Below, in pieces: positions 1 through 8,252 of a DNA stretch of 64,000 bases. The stretch covers positions 64,516-128,515 of the forward strand of contig CACLAF010000003.1 of NCBI GenBank assembly GCA_902604855.1, written 5' to 3'. Numbering within the stretch: the first letter of the stretch is position 1; the number at the start of each line of letters is the position of its first letter. Made by a program: the position numbers and the translations under genes. The notes under the pieces are model-generated. The model searched no databases. It worked only from the letters and a program-made list of their open reading frames with translations, and was not told where the DNA came from. The DNA comes from an uncultured SAR86 cluster bacterium. Its GTDB lineage: Bacteria; Pseudomonadota; Gammaproteobacteria; Magnimaribacterales; Magnimaribacteraceae.

Positions 1-45
1 TAATCCAAGCGCGTAGTCTAACGGTATAGAGGTTTAATTAAAATA

Positions 46-1308
46 TTATTTTTCAGAATGAAAAGTTTCTAAATCAAATTCATCCTCAGAGACTGCAACT
101 ACACTAGAAACCATAGCGTCTCCAGTAACATTGACAGCAGTTCTCGTCATGTCCAACAACCTATCAACCCCTATAATTAATGCAATACCTTCTACTGGTA
201 AACCAACCTGTTCGAGAACCATTGCAAGCATAATTAAACCAACTCCGGGAACGCCAGCAGTTCCTATAGATGCCAGAGTTGCAGTAAGAATGACCATCAA
301 GTAATCGACCATAGAAAGTTCAATGTTGTAAGCCTGAGAAATAAAGACTGTAGCTATGCCTTGCATGATAGCTGTTCCATCCATATTAATTGTTGCTCCA
401 AGTGGCACCGTAAAAGATCCAATTGAAGAGTTCACACCTATTTTATTTTTTACTGTATCCAAAGTTATAGGCATTGTTGCGCTGCTTGAAGAGGTACTAA
501 AAGCAAAGACAGCAAGCGATCTTACTTTCATGAAAAACTTAATAGGATTTAAACGCGCTAAAAGAGTCAATAAACTGCCGTAAGTTATGAATGCATGGAA
601 GATTAAAACAAAAACAAGTAAAAAGAAGTACTTTGCTAAATCCCCAATCATACCGAATCCTTGAACAGCAAATAGTGAGAAAAGTAACGCAAAGATTCCA
701 TAAGGCGCAAGTTCGATAAGCATCCTTACCAAATTCAAGATCACATCGTTTATTAACTCAAACGCATTCTTCAATGGTTCACCTGCAGATCCAAGACTCT
801 TTAAAGCAATTCCAAATAAAAGCGAGAAAACAATGATTTGAAGCATATTTCCTTCAGCCATGGCAGCAATGGGATTTGTTGGAAAAATATTGATTAAAAC
901 TTCTTTTATGGATGGTGCCTCAGTTGAGGCGAAAGTTGTTGGTAAAGCTAGATCAATTCCTATACCAGGTTGAAATAAAAGAGCGAAGGAAAGTGCTATC
1001 GTTATTGCTATTGCTGTTGTTAATAAATATAGAGATAAAGTTTTGATACTTATAGTACCTATTCTAGAAGTAGAAGAAATTGAAACAACGCCACAAACAA
1101 GAGAGAAAAATACAAGGGGAACAATTACTAACCTTAAAGAGGCTATGAAAATTTGTCCTACAACATCCAATAAACCTTCGGTGAAAAAATCTATCAAAAT
1201 TAATTGGCCTATACTCCCTAATAAACCTGCATCATTTACCAATTTAAGCAAGATACCACCAGCCATGGCCAAAAGCATGGAAAGAATAATTCTAGAAGTT
1301 AGAGTCAT
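46..1308 (-). CDS. dicarboxylate/amino acid:cation symporter (DAACS family)
   Basis: 420-residue inner-membrane protein of the DAACS/GltP-DctA family, which imports C4-dicarboxylates or acidic amino acids with Na+ or H+. Seen: many hydrophobic segments, the serine-rich re-entrant loop (AFSTSSSSATMP) near residues 275-286, the GATINMDGTA motif near 310 and the C-terminal DRLLDMTRTAVNVTGD substrate/cation-binding segment. Length fits the family. It lies 3 bp downstream of the rubredoxin stop codon on the same strand, so the two are probably co-transcribed, although no functional link is obvious. Substrate (glutamate, aspartate, succinate) cannot be decided from the sequence. Confidence 0.93.
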   Translation of the reverse strand: MTLTSRIILSMLLAMAGGILLKLVNDAGLLGSIGQLILIDFFTEGLLDVVGQIFIASLRLVIVPLVFFSLVCGVVSISSTSRIGTISIKTLSLYLLTTAIAITIALSFALLFQPGIGIDLALPTTFASTEAPSIKEVLINIFPTNPIAAMAEGNMLQIIVFSLLFGIALKSLGSAGEPLKNAFELINDVILNLVRMLIELAPYGIFALLFSLFAVQGFGMIGDLAKYFFLLVFVLIFHAFITYGSLLTLLARLNPIKFFMKVRSLAVFAFSTSSSSATMPITLDTVKNKIGVNSSIGSFTVPLGATINMDGTAIMQGIATVFISQAYNIELSMVDYLMVILTATLASIGTAGVPGVGLIMLAMVLEQVGLPVEGIALIIGVDRLLDMTRTAVNVTGDAMVSSVVAVSEDEFDLETFHSEK

Positions 1309-1311
1309 TAG

Positions 1312-1479
1312 TTAACCTATTTCAACCATCTCAAAATCTTCTTTGCCTACTCCGCAATCAGGACAAATCCAATCTTCGGGTACGTCTTCCCATTTTGTTC
1401 CGGGCTCAATGCCATCATCCGGCCAGCCTTCCTCTTCATCATAAATCAGACCACAAACAATGCATTCCCACTTTTTCAA
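1312..1479 (-). CDS. rubredoxin (55 aa, TTG start)
   Basis: Short one-iron electron carrier. The reading frame gives 55 residues with the two CxxCG knuckles (CIVCG at 6-10, CPDCG at 39-43), the [18 protein letters not shown] core and the usual acidic character. The start is a TTG; AAGGAG sits 6 nt upstream of it, which fixes the start in the absence of an ATG. Rubredoxins pass electrons from an NAD(P)H-dependent reductase to oxygenases or oxygen-detoxifying enzymes. A candidate reductase is encoded at 25121-26332; no AlkB-type hydroxylase is in the window. It precedes the dicarboxylate symporter by 3 bp. Confidence 0.93.
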   Translation of the reverse strand: MKKWECIVCGLIYDEEEGWPDDGIEPGTKWEDVPEDWICPDCGVGKEDFEMVEIG

Positions 1480-1572
1480 AGCTTACTCCTTTTTCAAAAA
1501 AAGATATTCTAACTCAACTTTATTAGCAACTTAGACTAAAGTATCAATCTTCTCGACAAGTATTGTTTGCCG

Positions 1573-2433
1573 ATGTACAAAACAAAGAAAATTTTAAGCT
1601 TTATTAAATTAATGAGAGCAGATAAACCAATTGGTACTGCACTTCTATTATGGCCTACCCTTAGTGCTTTTTTTATTCTGACAGATGGTAATCCAAACTT
1701 ACTCTTAATATTCTTATTTATGCTTGGAACATTTTTAATGAGATCAGCAGGCTGCGTGATAAATGATTATTTTGACAGAGATTTTGATGGGGAAGTAGAA
1801 AGAACAAAAAATAGACCTATGATTACTGGTGAAATTAGACCCGTTGAAGCCTTGAGTCTTTTTACTGTATTGGTATTACTTTCTGCTTCTCTACTATTCT
1901 TCATGAATCTATTAACCACTTATATGGCTATAGTGGGTCTAGCCCTGGCGACTATTTATCCCTTAAGTAAAAGATTTTTTTCTGTACCTCAAATTTTTTT
2001 AGGACTCGCTTTTTCCTGGGGGATAATTATGGTATCTGCAGCTGAAACAAATAACATAAGCAACATTAGTCTCTTATTATTTTTTTCATGTTTTTTTTGG
2101 ATTATTGCTTATGACACTGCTTATGCACTATGTGATAAGAAAGATGATTTAAATTTAGGGATAAATTCTTCAGCAATTACTTTTGGAAGTATCGTAGTTC
2201 CTCTCTTCTTTTTGTCTCATCTCACTTCTATTTTGATATTAGTTTATGCAGCGGTTCTTCTTAATTTACATACTAGTTTTTATCCTTTCGCACTATTCAG
2301 TTTCTTTCTAGCTATTTACCAAACCTATCTGATTAAAGACCAAATAAGTAGTCAGTGCCTTAAAGCTTTCAAAAATAATAATTGGCTTGGGCTATCTATC
2401 TTTCTAGGTTCCATTTTGGGTGTTTCGCTATGA
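1573..2433 (+). CDS. ubiA: 4-hydroxybenzoate polyprenyltransferase
   Basis: Integral membrane prenyltransferase that attaches the polyprenyl tail to 4-hydroxybenzoate in ubiquinone biosynthesis. Seen: N-terminal RADKPIGTALLLWPT, first Asp-rich motif NDYFDRDFDGEVERTKNRP and second motif DTAYALCDKKDDL, both typical of UbiA, with about eight or nine hydrophobic helices. I chose the ATG at 1573; a TTG at 1567 is in frame but neither has a clear ribosome-binding site. The last codon overlaps the ATG of the next gene (ATGA), which suggests translational coupling. No ubiC is adjacent. Confidence 0.95.
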   Translation: MYKTKKILSFIKLMRADKPIGTALLLWPTLSAFFILTDGNPNLLLIFLFMLGTFLMRSAGCVINDYFDRDFDGEVERTKNRPMITGEIRPVEALSLFTVLVLLSASLLFFMNLLTTYMAIVGLALATIYPLSKRFFSVPQIFLGLAFSWGIIMVSAAETNNISNISLLLFFSCFFWIIAYDTAYALCDKKDDLNLGINSSAITFGSIVVPLFFLSHLTSILILVYAAVLLNLHTSFYPFALFSFFLAIYQTYLIKDQISSQCLKAFKNNNWLGLSIFLGSILGVSL

Positions 2434-3593
2434 AGATAGATTTCATAGATTCAATAGAAAAAATTAATAAAGAAGACTGGGAAGCTGTTTTAAGTAGTAA
2501 ATATCCTTTCTTAAAATATGAATTCTTAAAAGCTCTAGAAGTAACAAATTGTGTGTCTCCCGAGCAAGGATGGACACCGTTGCATTTGATTGCTTCAGAA
2601 AATAAAAGAATTATGGCCATTATGCCTCTGTATATAAAAACAGATTCGCAAGGAGAATTCATTTTTGATTGGTCATGGGCCGATGCCTATTACAGAAATG
2701 GACTAAACTACTATCCAAAACTAGTAAGTTCGATACCTTTTACTCCTGCAAGTGGTCCCAGAATACTTATTACCGATGAAACAAGAAGTAGGGAAATTAT
2801 CCAAGAAATATCCAAAGCTCTTAAGCAAATCACTGAAGAAAGTGATTTCTCAAGTGTACACATTCTTTTGGCTGATAAAAATGAAATTGAAGATTTCTCG
2901 CAAGAAGATTTTAGCTTAAGAACAAGTTACTCTTTTCATTGGTTTAATAATCACTACCTTAGTTTTGAAAATTTTCTACAAGATATGACTTCAAGGCAAA
3001 GAAAAAATATTAAGAAAGAAAGAAAGAAGATTAATGACCAAGGCGTTACGGTATCTAGAGTATGTGGCAGTGCAATCACTCTAGAAATGCTTGAGACTTT
3101 TTATCAGTTCTATCAAGTAACCTACTTTAAAAGAGGCATGCGCGGATATTTAAATTTTGAATTTTTTAAAAAAATTGTAGAGTCCATTCCTGAGACTATT
3201 ATGTTGGTGCTTGCAAAAAATATTTCAGGAGAATATGTAGCGGGTGCTTTAAACTTTTTTGACGATGAAAAGCTTTATGGCCGTTACTGGGGATGTCTAG
3301 AAGAATATGATTCTCTTCATTTTGAAACATGCTATTACCAAGGTATTGAGTTCTGTATTGAAGAAAAACTTAAATCTTTTGATCCAGGTGTTCAAGGTGA
3401 ACACAAGATTAAAAGAGGTTTCTGCCCTATTGAGACTTTCTCTCTTCACTGGATAAAGGATTTAAGATTTAAAGAAGCCATCGATGATTTTTTAGATAGG
3501 GAAAGAGAGCATATTCTAGAATATAACCAAGATCGAAGAGCTCTATTGCCCTTCAAAAAAGATGTAACTATCGACTTATATGACAAAATTTAA
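2430..3593 (+). CDS. COG3146 family acyltransferase-like protein (GNAT/FemAB-like fold)
   Basis: 387-residue soluble protein of the COG3146 (DUF482) group, often annotated as peptidoglycan-biosynthesis-like or GNAT protein of unknown substrate. Seen: N-terminal FLKYEFLKALE, SWADAYYRNGLNYYPKLVSSIPFTPASGPR, RKNIKKERKKI, a TYFKRG segment and a C-terminal GVQGEHKIKRGFCP motif, all characteristic of the family. Start at the ATG that overlaps the ubiA stop codon; the longer frame from 2382 would lie inside ubiA. The next gene overlaps by 14 bp. The family's biochemical role is not established, so no function is assigned. Confidence 0.85.
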   Translation: MKIDFIDSIEKINKEDWEAVLSSKYPFLKYEFLKALEVTNCVSPEQGWTPLHLIASENKRIMAIMPLYIKTDSQGEFIFDWSWADAYYRNGLNYYPKLVSSIPFTPASGPRILITDETRSREIIQEISKALKQITEESDFSSVHILLADKNEIEDFSQEDFSLRTSYSFHWFNNHYLSFENFLQDMTSRQRKNIKKERKKINDQGVTVSRVCGSAITLEMLETFYQFYQVTYFKRGMRGYLNFEFFKKIVESIPETIMLVLAKNISGEYVAGALNFFDDEKLYGRYWGCLEEYDSLHFETCYYQGIEFCIEEKLKSFDPGVQGEHKIKRGFCPIETFSLHWIKDLRFKEAIDDFLDREREHILEYNQDRRALLPFKKDVTIDLYDKI

Positions 3594-4206
3594 ATTGCTC
3601 AATGAAGAAACTTTAAAAGAAGGTTTTGATTTCCTGGCAAAAAGAGAGCCAGGTTTTAAGAAAGTACTTGAAGAAAAAAATTATGAGATAAATCCCTTCA
3701 GTAAGAAAGAAGGTTTTGAAGGACTGATAGGTTTGATTGTCGAACAGCAACTATCAGTCGCTTCCGCACAAGCTATCTTTGGAAGAATGAAAATTTTAGT
3801 AAAGCCCTTTACTCCAGAGAAGTTTCTATCTGTAAATCCCGAGAAATTTAAAGAGGTAGGATTGAGCAAACAAAAGATAGACTATTGTTCCGGTATAGCT
3901 AAAAAAATTGTCGATAATGAATTAGATCTGAAAGCTCTCAAAAACAAGGAAGATGCACAGGTTATTAAGGAGCTAATTGAAATTAGAGGTATTGGAGAAT
4001 GGACTGCCCAATGCTATTTAATGGCATGCTTAAAAAGGCTTGATGCTTGGCCTTATTCTGATTTAGGACTAATTGTAGCTGCCCAAAGAATGAAGGGGCT
4101 CAAAGATAGACCTGACTATTTGACAATGGAAAAAATCTCTGAACCTTGGTCTCCCTTCAGAAGTCTAGCTGCGTTAATATTATGGTCAACTTATGATAAA
4201 GAATAA
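3580..4206 (+). CDS. DNA-3-methyladenine glycosylase II-like (HhH-GPD)
   Basis: Base-excision repair glycosylase of the AlkA/HhH-GPD superfamily, 208 residues, lacking the N-terminal AlkA domain. Seen: IVEQQLSVASAQAI (53-66), helix-hairpin-helix LIEIRGIGEWTAQ (132-144) and the following WPYSDLGL with Asp161 at the catalytic position. No iron-sulfur cysteine cluster, unlike MutY/Nth. It overlaps the preceding gene by 14 bp and the following gene by 14 bp, so the four genes from ubiA on probably form one transcript. Removal of alkylated purines is the expected role by family. Confidence 0.9.
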   Translation: MTKFKLLNEETLKEGFDFLAKREPGFKKVLEEKNYEINPFSKKEGFEGLIGLIVEQQLSVASAQAIFGRMKILVKPFTPEKFLSVNPEKFKEVGLSKQKIDYCSGIAKKIVDNELDLKALKNKEDAQVIKELIEIRGIGEWTAQCYLMACLKRLDAWPYSDLGLIVAAQRMKGLKDRPDYLTMEKISEPWSPFRSLAALILWSTYDKE

Positions 4207-4648
4207 GATAAGTAAATATAAACATAACAAGAGAGGTTTAAATCAACTTCTACGTTTGTATGAGAGGAATTATTTAAAACTTGTTCACTTATTCCCTATC
4301 GCAGATCATGAGAAAAGTATGGTCTATTTGATGCCTGAAGGTGTATTGAATAAAGAAATAAAAATATCTTGTAAAAGACTATCTAGTCATACGTCAGTCA
4401 TGGAGATCTATAAATCTAAGTCTCTATCTTTATTACAAAATACTGAAATTGAAATATATATCTACCATGATGCAAAAATGGCTGAGGTTAGAAAATTCAA
4501 TGGTAAAAGGCAATTCTGGTTAAGAAATAAATATCCTAATAAGAATATGCTCAGTAAAGATGAAAAATTCCAATGGAATTTCTTCTTGGAAGAGTTCTTA
4601 ACTCATACAAAAACACACGGATTAAGCATTCTAAAGAATGCACTATAA
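4193..4648 (+). CDS. DUF1249 (YqiB-like) conserved protein
   Basis: 151-residue protein of the DUF1249 family, represented by E. coli YqiB, of unknown function. Seen: LLRLYERNYLKLVHLFP near the N-terminus, YHDAKMAEVRKF in the middle and YPNKNMLSKDEKFQWNFFLEEFL near the C-terminus, which are the family's signatures. It starts 14 bp inside the upstream glycosylase gene. Its last codons overlap the NtrC-type site at 4639-4655 that precedes the glutamine synthetase gene, so the coding end and the regulatory site share DNA. Confidence 0.85.
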   Translation: MIKNKISKYKHNKRGLNQLLRLYERNYLKLVHLFPIADHEKSMVYLMPEGVLNKEIKISCKRLSSHTSVMEIYKSKSLSLLQNTEIEIYIYHDAKMAEVRKFNGKRQFWLRNKYPNKNMLSKDEKFQWNFFLEEFLTHTKTHGLSILKNAL

Positions 4649-4655
4649 AGGTGCT
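4639..4655 (+). promoter_or_regulatory. candidate NtrC-binding site (enhancer)
   Basis: TGCACTATAAAGGTGCT: both half-sites and the spacing (TGCAC-N6-GGTGCT, 17 bp) match the NtrC sites I recall from the enteric glnA regulatory region. It overlaps the stop codon of the DUF1249 gene and lies about 45 bp upstream of the sigma54-like element at 4699. A second GTGC-TTCT-GCAC inverted repeat overlaps its right half (4651-4662). NtrC itself is encoded about 2.2 kb downstream with an intact GAFTGA loop. Binding has not been shown. Confidence 0.65.
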
Positions 4656-4698
4656 TCTGCACATTTTAAGAACTTTTCGATAGAAATTTATCTATTTT

Positions 4699-4714
4699 TT
4701 GCACAAAAATTGTT
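4699..4714 (+). promoter_or_regulatory. weak sigma54-like promoter for glutamine synthetase
   Basis: TTGCAC-AAAAA-TTGTT resembles the -24/-12 consensus TGGCAC-N5-TTGCA with correct spacing, but it differs at one base of the usually invariant GG and at the GC element, so it is weak alone. The nearby NtrC-type site and the downstream ntrBC genes raise its likelihood. Transcription would begin about 50 bases ahead of the chosen ATG. No convincing sigma70 promoter with usable spacing is seen in the gap. Confidence 0.4.
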
Positions 4715-4773
4715 CTTTTATGCTTTTTGACGTGCTACTATTCGTCGGCTTTTAATTACGAATGGAGAAATTA

Positions 4774-5745
4774 ATGACAAAATATGAATATATATGGCTC
4801 GACGGTTATGAGCCTGAAGCTAACTTGAGAAGTAAAGTTAAAGTAACAGATGGAGAGCCACCTGCGTGGTCTTTTGATGGTTCCTCCACTTTACAAGCAG
4901 AAGGAGGAAGTTCCGACTGTATACTTTTACCAGTTCAACAATACGAGAATCCTACAAATGAGGGTTCCTTAGTTTTGTGTGAAGTTGAAACTGGCGAACA
5001 TGAAACCCACCCATCAAATTTCAGAGCAGCAGCAGCCTCTGTTGTTACTGACGAATGGTGGTTTGGATTTGAACAAGAATATTTCTTGACTAACCCAGAC
5101 GGTACAATTCTAGGTTGGGAAGATGGAACTCCTACTAGGCCACAAGGTGAATACTACTGTGCCGTTGGAGCGGCTAATGTCAAAGGAAGGGAAATAAGCG
5201 ATGCACATTTGGATGCTTGCCTAGATGCAGGTATTGAGCTTACCGGTACAAATGCCGAGGTTGCTTTAGGTCAGTGGGAATATCAATGCTTCGGTAAGGG
5301 TATAAAAGCAGCTGATGACTTGTGGATGAGCAGATATATACTTTATAAAGTAGCTGAAGAATTCGGCGTATCAGTAAACATCCACCCCAAGCCAAAAACT
5401 GGAGACTGGAATGGATCAGGGATGCACTCTAACTTTTCTAATGAAGAAATGAGAACTTCAGGTAGTGAAGAGCTATTCAGTTCTATGTGCGATAAATTGG
5501 GCGAAGTGCACAAAGAAGGCATTGCATTATACGGTTCTGATAATGATATGCGCTTAACGGGATTGCATGAAACTCAGAGCATAGATCAGTTCTCTTACGG
5601 AGTTAGTGATAGAGGAGCTAGTATCAGAATTCCTATCTATACTGTTGAACATGATTGGAATGGATACTTAGAAGACAGAAGGCCTGCTTCTAATGCTGAT
5701 CCTTACAAAATTGTAGCGCATATAGTCGGAACATTAACTTCTTAA
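4774..5745 (+). CDS. glnII: type II (eukaryote-like) glutamine synthetase
   Basis: Cytosolic ATP-dependent synthesis of glutamine from glutamate and ammonium. The sequence is of the GSII class, not the ~470-residue bacterial GSI: 323 residues with YIWLDG and NLRSK near the N-terminus, FDGSST (34-39), FGFEQEYFL (97-105), NGSGMHSNF (213-221), DRGASIRIP (279-287) and EDRRPASNADPY (300-311). Start at 4774, because GGAG lies 6 nt upstream; the in-frame ATG at 4762 overlaps that ribosome-binding site. GSII lacks the adenylylation loop of GSI, so control is probably transcriptional, consistent with the upstream NtrC-type site. A strong hairpin follows, and ntrB-ntrC come next. Confidence 0.95.
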   Translation: MTKYEYIWLDGYEPEANLRSKVKVTDGEPPAWSFDGSSTLQAEGGSSDCILLPVQQYENPTNEGSLVLCEVETGEHETHPSNFRAAAASVVTDEWWFGFEQEYFLTNPDGTILGWEDGTPTRPQGEYYCAVGAANVKGREISDAHLDACLDAGIELTGTNAEVALGQWEYQCFGKGIKAADDLWMSRYILYKVAEEFGVSVNIHPKPKTGDWNGSGMHSNFSNEEMRTSGSEELFSSMCDKLGEVHKEGIALYGSDNDMRLTGLHETQSIDQFSYGVSDRGASIRIPIYTVEHDWNGYLEDRRPASNADPYKIVAHIVGTLTS

Positions 5746-5759
5746 GTTCGTAAATTTTA

Positions 5760-5791
5760 TATCCGGAGACTAGCTCTCCGGATACATTTTT
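5760..5791 (+). terminator. intrinsic terminator between glnII and ntrB
   Basis: A perfect 10-bp stem (TATCCGGAGA / TCTCCGGATA) with a 5-base loop CTAGC, followed by a short T tract (CATTTTTAG). It starts 14 bp after the glnII stop codon and ends just before the GTG of ntrB. It should reduce read-through so that ntrBC is expressed at a lower level than glutamine synthetase, as in the enteric glnA-ntrBC arrangement. Confidence 0.85.
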
Positions 5792-5794
5792 AGA

Positions 5795-6880
5795 GTGAAT
5801 ATATCTTTTCTCTCAGAGCTCAGCACCGGTATTGTTATTCTTGACGAAAGTCTAGAGATAATTTTTATCAACTCCTCAGCCCTTTCAATTCTCGATACCA
5901 CAGAGAAGAACTCGATAGGCAACACCATTGATCAAATTTTTTATGAAGAACCTGAAAGCGTCAATGATTTTGTTGGTGCTCTTGAACTCAATAGAAATTT
6001 CACCAAAACAGATACCGTCCTAAATCTGAAGAAAGGAAAAAGGGTTTTTTGTACTTATTTAGTTCATTCAATAGAAAACAATAATGAAAAAGGCCTAATG
6101 CTTGAAATAATAAATAAAGAAAGTTCTTCTGAATTAATCGAAAGATACAGAATGAAAACAAATCAACAAATATCTCAAGATTTTGTTAGAGGCCTAGCAC
6201 ATGAAATCAAAAATCCTCTAAGCGGCATTAGAGGTTCAGCTCAACTTCTTAGCAATAAACTGGATAATCAAAATTTGCAAGAATACACAGATATAATAAT
6301 AAAGCAGACGGATAGACTGACTTCCCTTGTAGATAATATTTTGGGACCGAATAAAAAACCCGATTTTCAGTTTCAAAATATTCACTATCCTATAGAGAAT
6401 GTTCTTAAGCTTATAGATAACGAGTCTGGATACGAAGATATCAAGATAATTAAAGATTTTGATCCGAGCATTCCAGACCTATTTATTGATAGTTATTTGA
6501 TCGAAAATAGCATACTCAATCTTACAAAGAATGCACGGGATGCGCTTATTGACTCAAACACCTCCAATCCTGAAATAAATATCGTCACAAGGATTTCTCA
6601 TGGAGAAATGATTGACGGCGAAAAAAATGCAATGGTTTGTAAGATATCGATAATCGATAATGGACCAGGTATTCATGAAGAAATTAAAGACTCTATATTC
6701 TTTCCAATGATCACAGGCAAAGACAAAGGGACTGGACTTGGACTTTCTATTACACAAGGCATCATTTCTCAACATAAAGGCAATATACACTTTACAAGTG
6801 AGCCCAATAGAACAGAATTCTTTATTAATATTCCAGTAAATACTCAAAAAGATATAGACTTAAAGACTAGCAATGGATAA
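5795..6880 (+). CDS. ntrB: nitrogen regulation sensor histidine kinase NtrB
   Basis: 361-residue soluble two-component kinase without membrane segments. Seen: N-terminal PAS domain (about 5-110), HisKA domain with phospho-acceptor His136 in GLAHEIKNPLSGIRGSAQLL, then HATPase_c with N box (NLTKNARDAL, 242-251), DNGPGI (288-293) and GTGLGLS (312-318). The HEIKNPL context is typical of NtrB/GlnL. By family it phosphorylates NtrC under nitrogen limitation and dephosphorylates it when PII is unmodified. GTG start, directly after the glnII terminator. It overlaps ntrC by 8 bp, so the pair is surely co-expressed. No glnB/glnK is in the window. Confidence 0.93.
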   Translation: MNISFLSELSTGIVILDESLEIIFINSSALSILDTTEKNSIGNTIDQIFYEEPESVNDFVGALELNRNFTKTDTVLNLKKGKRVFCTYLVHSIENNNEKGLMLEIINKESSSELIERYRMKTNQQISQDFVRGLAHEIKNPLSGIRGSAQLLSNKLDNQNLQEYTDIIIKQTDRLTSLVDNILGPNKKPDFQFQNIHYPIENVLKLIDNESGYEDIKIIKDFDPSIPDLFIDSYLIENSILNLTKNARDALIDSNTSNPEINIVTRISHGEMIDGEKNAMVCKISIIDNGPGIHEEIKDSIFFPMITGKDKGTGLGLSITQGIISQHKGNIHFTSEPNRTEFFINIPVNTQKDIDLKTSNG

Positions 6881-8252
6881 AAATGTTTGGGTAGTCGATG
6901 ATGATGAATCGATCAGATGGGTTCTTGAAAAAGGTCTTTCTGATGGAGGAATGGATGTGCAAACTTTTGATTCTGCTAATAAGGTTATTAAAAAACTTGA
7001 AACAGAAAATCCGCATCTCATCCTTACAGACATTAGAATGCCTGGCCCTAGCGGAATAGACCTACTGGATAAAGTAAAAGAACTTCGACCAGATATCCCT
7101 GTAATTATTATGACTGCTCATTCAGATCTAGACAGTGCCGTTGAATCTTATGAACATGGTGCATGGGAATATTTACCTAAACCATTTGATATTGAGGAAG
7201 CATTATCAATGGTTAAAAGGGCTACATCGGCTGATGAGGTTAATAAGGAAGAACCAACAGAAACTCAGGCTGAAGTAATTGGAGAAGCTCCTGCAATGCA
7301 AGAAGTCTTTAGGGCGATAGGTAAATTATCAAATTCAAATTCAACTGTTTTGCTAAATGGCGAATCTGGTACTGGAAAAGAGCTTGTTGCAAGAGCTCTT
7401 TTCCAGCATAGTCCTAGAAAAGATAAAACCTTCATAGCCTTAAATATGGCAGATATCCCCAAAGAACTTTTAGAAGCAGAACTCTTTGGGCATGAGAAAG
7501 GTGCTTTTACTGGTGCAGATGAAAGAAGAATTGGAAGATTTGAACAGGCAGATGGAGGTACTTTATTTCTAGATGAAATTGGAGATATGCAACTTGAAAC
7601 TCAAACTAGACTTTTGAGAGTGCTTTCTAATGGAGAATTTTATAGAGTTGGAGGCAGAGAGCCGATAAAAGTTGATGTCAGAATCATTACGGCAACTCAC
7701 CAAAATATCGAAGATTTAGTTAAAGCTGGAAATTTTAGAGAGGACCTTTTCCATAGACTTAATGTAATTAAACTTTCCTTACCGAAGTTAAATGAAAGAA
7801 AAGAAGATATTCCAACTTTAGTAAAACATTTCTTTCAGAAATCTTCTGATGAACTTGTTGAAGAGAAAAAATATCTGTCTGCAGAAGTAGAAGACTATTT
7901 TATGACTCTTTCTTGGCCAGGCAATGTCAGGCAACTGGAAAATACTTGTAGATGGCTCACAGTCATGTCTCCAACCAGAGAAGTAAAACTGGAGGATCTA
8001 CCAGATGATCTTAAAGTAGAAAATATAGAAAATATGAATGACTGGACTAAGGTCTTACAGACTTGGTCAGAGAATTATTTAGCAAAAGGTAACAACAATT
8101 TGCTTGAAGAAGCTATACCAGACTTTGAAAGAACTATCATTAAAGTTGCTCTCAATAAAACTATGGGAAGAAAAAAAGAAGCTGCGGAATTGCTCGGTTG
8201 GGGGAGGAATACTCTAACTAGAAAAATTAAAGAGCTTGGCTTAGATAACTAA
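6873..8252 (+). CDS. ntrC: nitrogen regulation response regulator NtrC (sigma54 activator)
   Basis: 459-residue enhancer-binding protein. Seen: receiver domain (5-118) with acidic pocket DDDE (9-12), phospho-acceptor Asp53 and Lys103; AAA+ domain (about 137-370) with Walker A GESGTGKE (163-170), GAFTGA sigma54-contact loop (210-215) and Walker B LFLDEIGD (231-238); C-terminal Fis-type helix-turn-helix in the last 45 residues (ALNKTMGRKKEAAELLGWGR). All elements needed to activate sigma54 promoters are intact. The likely target in this window is the site upstream of glnII. It ends exactly where the convergent rhodanese gene ends. Confidence 0.96.
   Translation: MDKNVWVVDDDESIRWVLEKGLSDGGMDVQTFDSANKVIKKLETENPHLILTDIRMPGPSGIDLLDKVKELRPDIPVIIMTAHSDLDSAVESYEHGAWEYLPKPFDIEEALSMVKRATSADEVNKEEPTETQAEVIGEAPAMQEVFRAIGKLSNSNSTVLLNGESGTGKELVARALFQHSPRKDKTFIALNMADIPKELLEAELFGHEKGAFTGADERRIGRFEQADGGTLFLDEIGDMQLETQTRLLRVLSNGEFYRVGGREPIKVDVRIITATHQNIEDLVKAGNFREDLFHRLNVIKLSLPKLNERKEDIPTLVKHFFQKSSDELVEEKKYLSAEVEDYFMTLSWPGNVRQLENTCRWLTVMSPTREVKLEDLPDDLKVENIENMNDWTKVLQTWSENYLAKGNNNLLEEAIPDFERTIIKVALNKTMGRKKEAAELLGWGRNTLTRKIKELGLDN

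Noticed and set aside
1-35. tRNA 5'-half-like sequence (GCGTAGTCTAACGGTATAGAGG) at the window edge
   Set aside because: It has a D-arm-like pattern, but no anticodon or T arm follows before the symporter stop codon. Too little sequence upstream to judge whether it is a tRNA remnant, an attachment site or chance.
4651-4662. GTGC-TTCT-GCAC inverted repeat as a separate operator
   Set aside because: It overlaps the right half of the NtrC-type site and is only 4 bp per arm; I treat it as part of that region.
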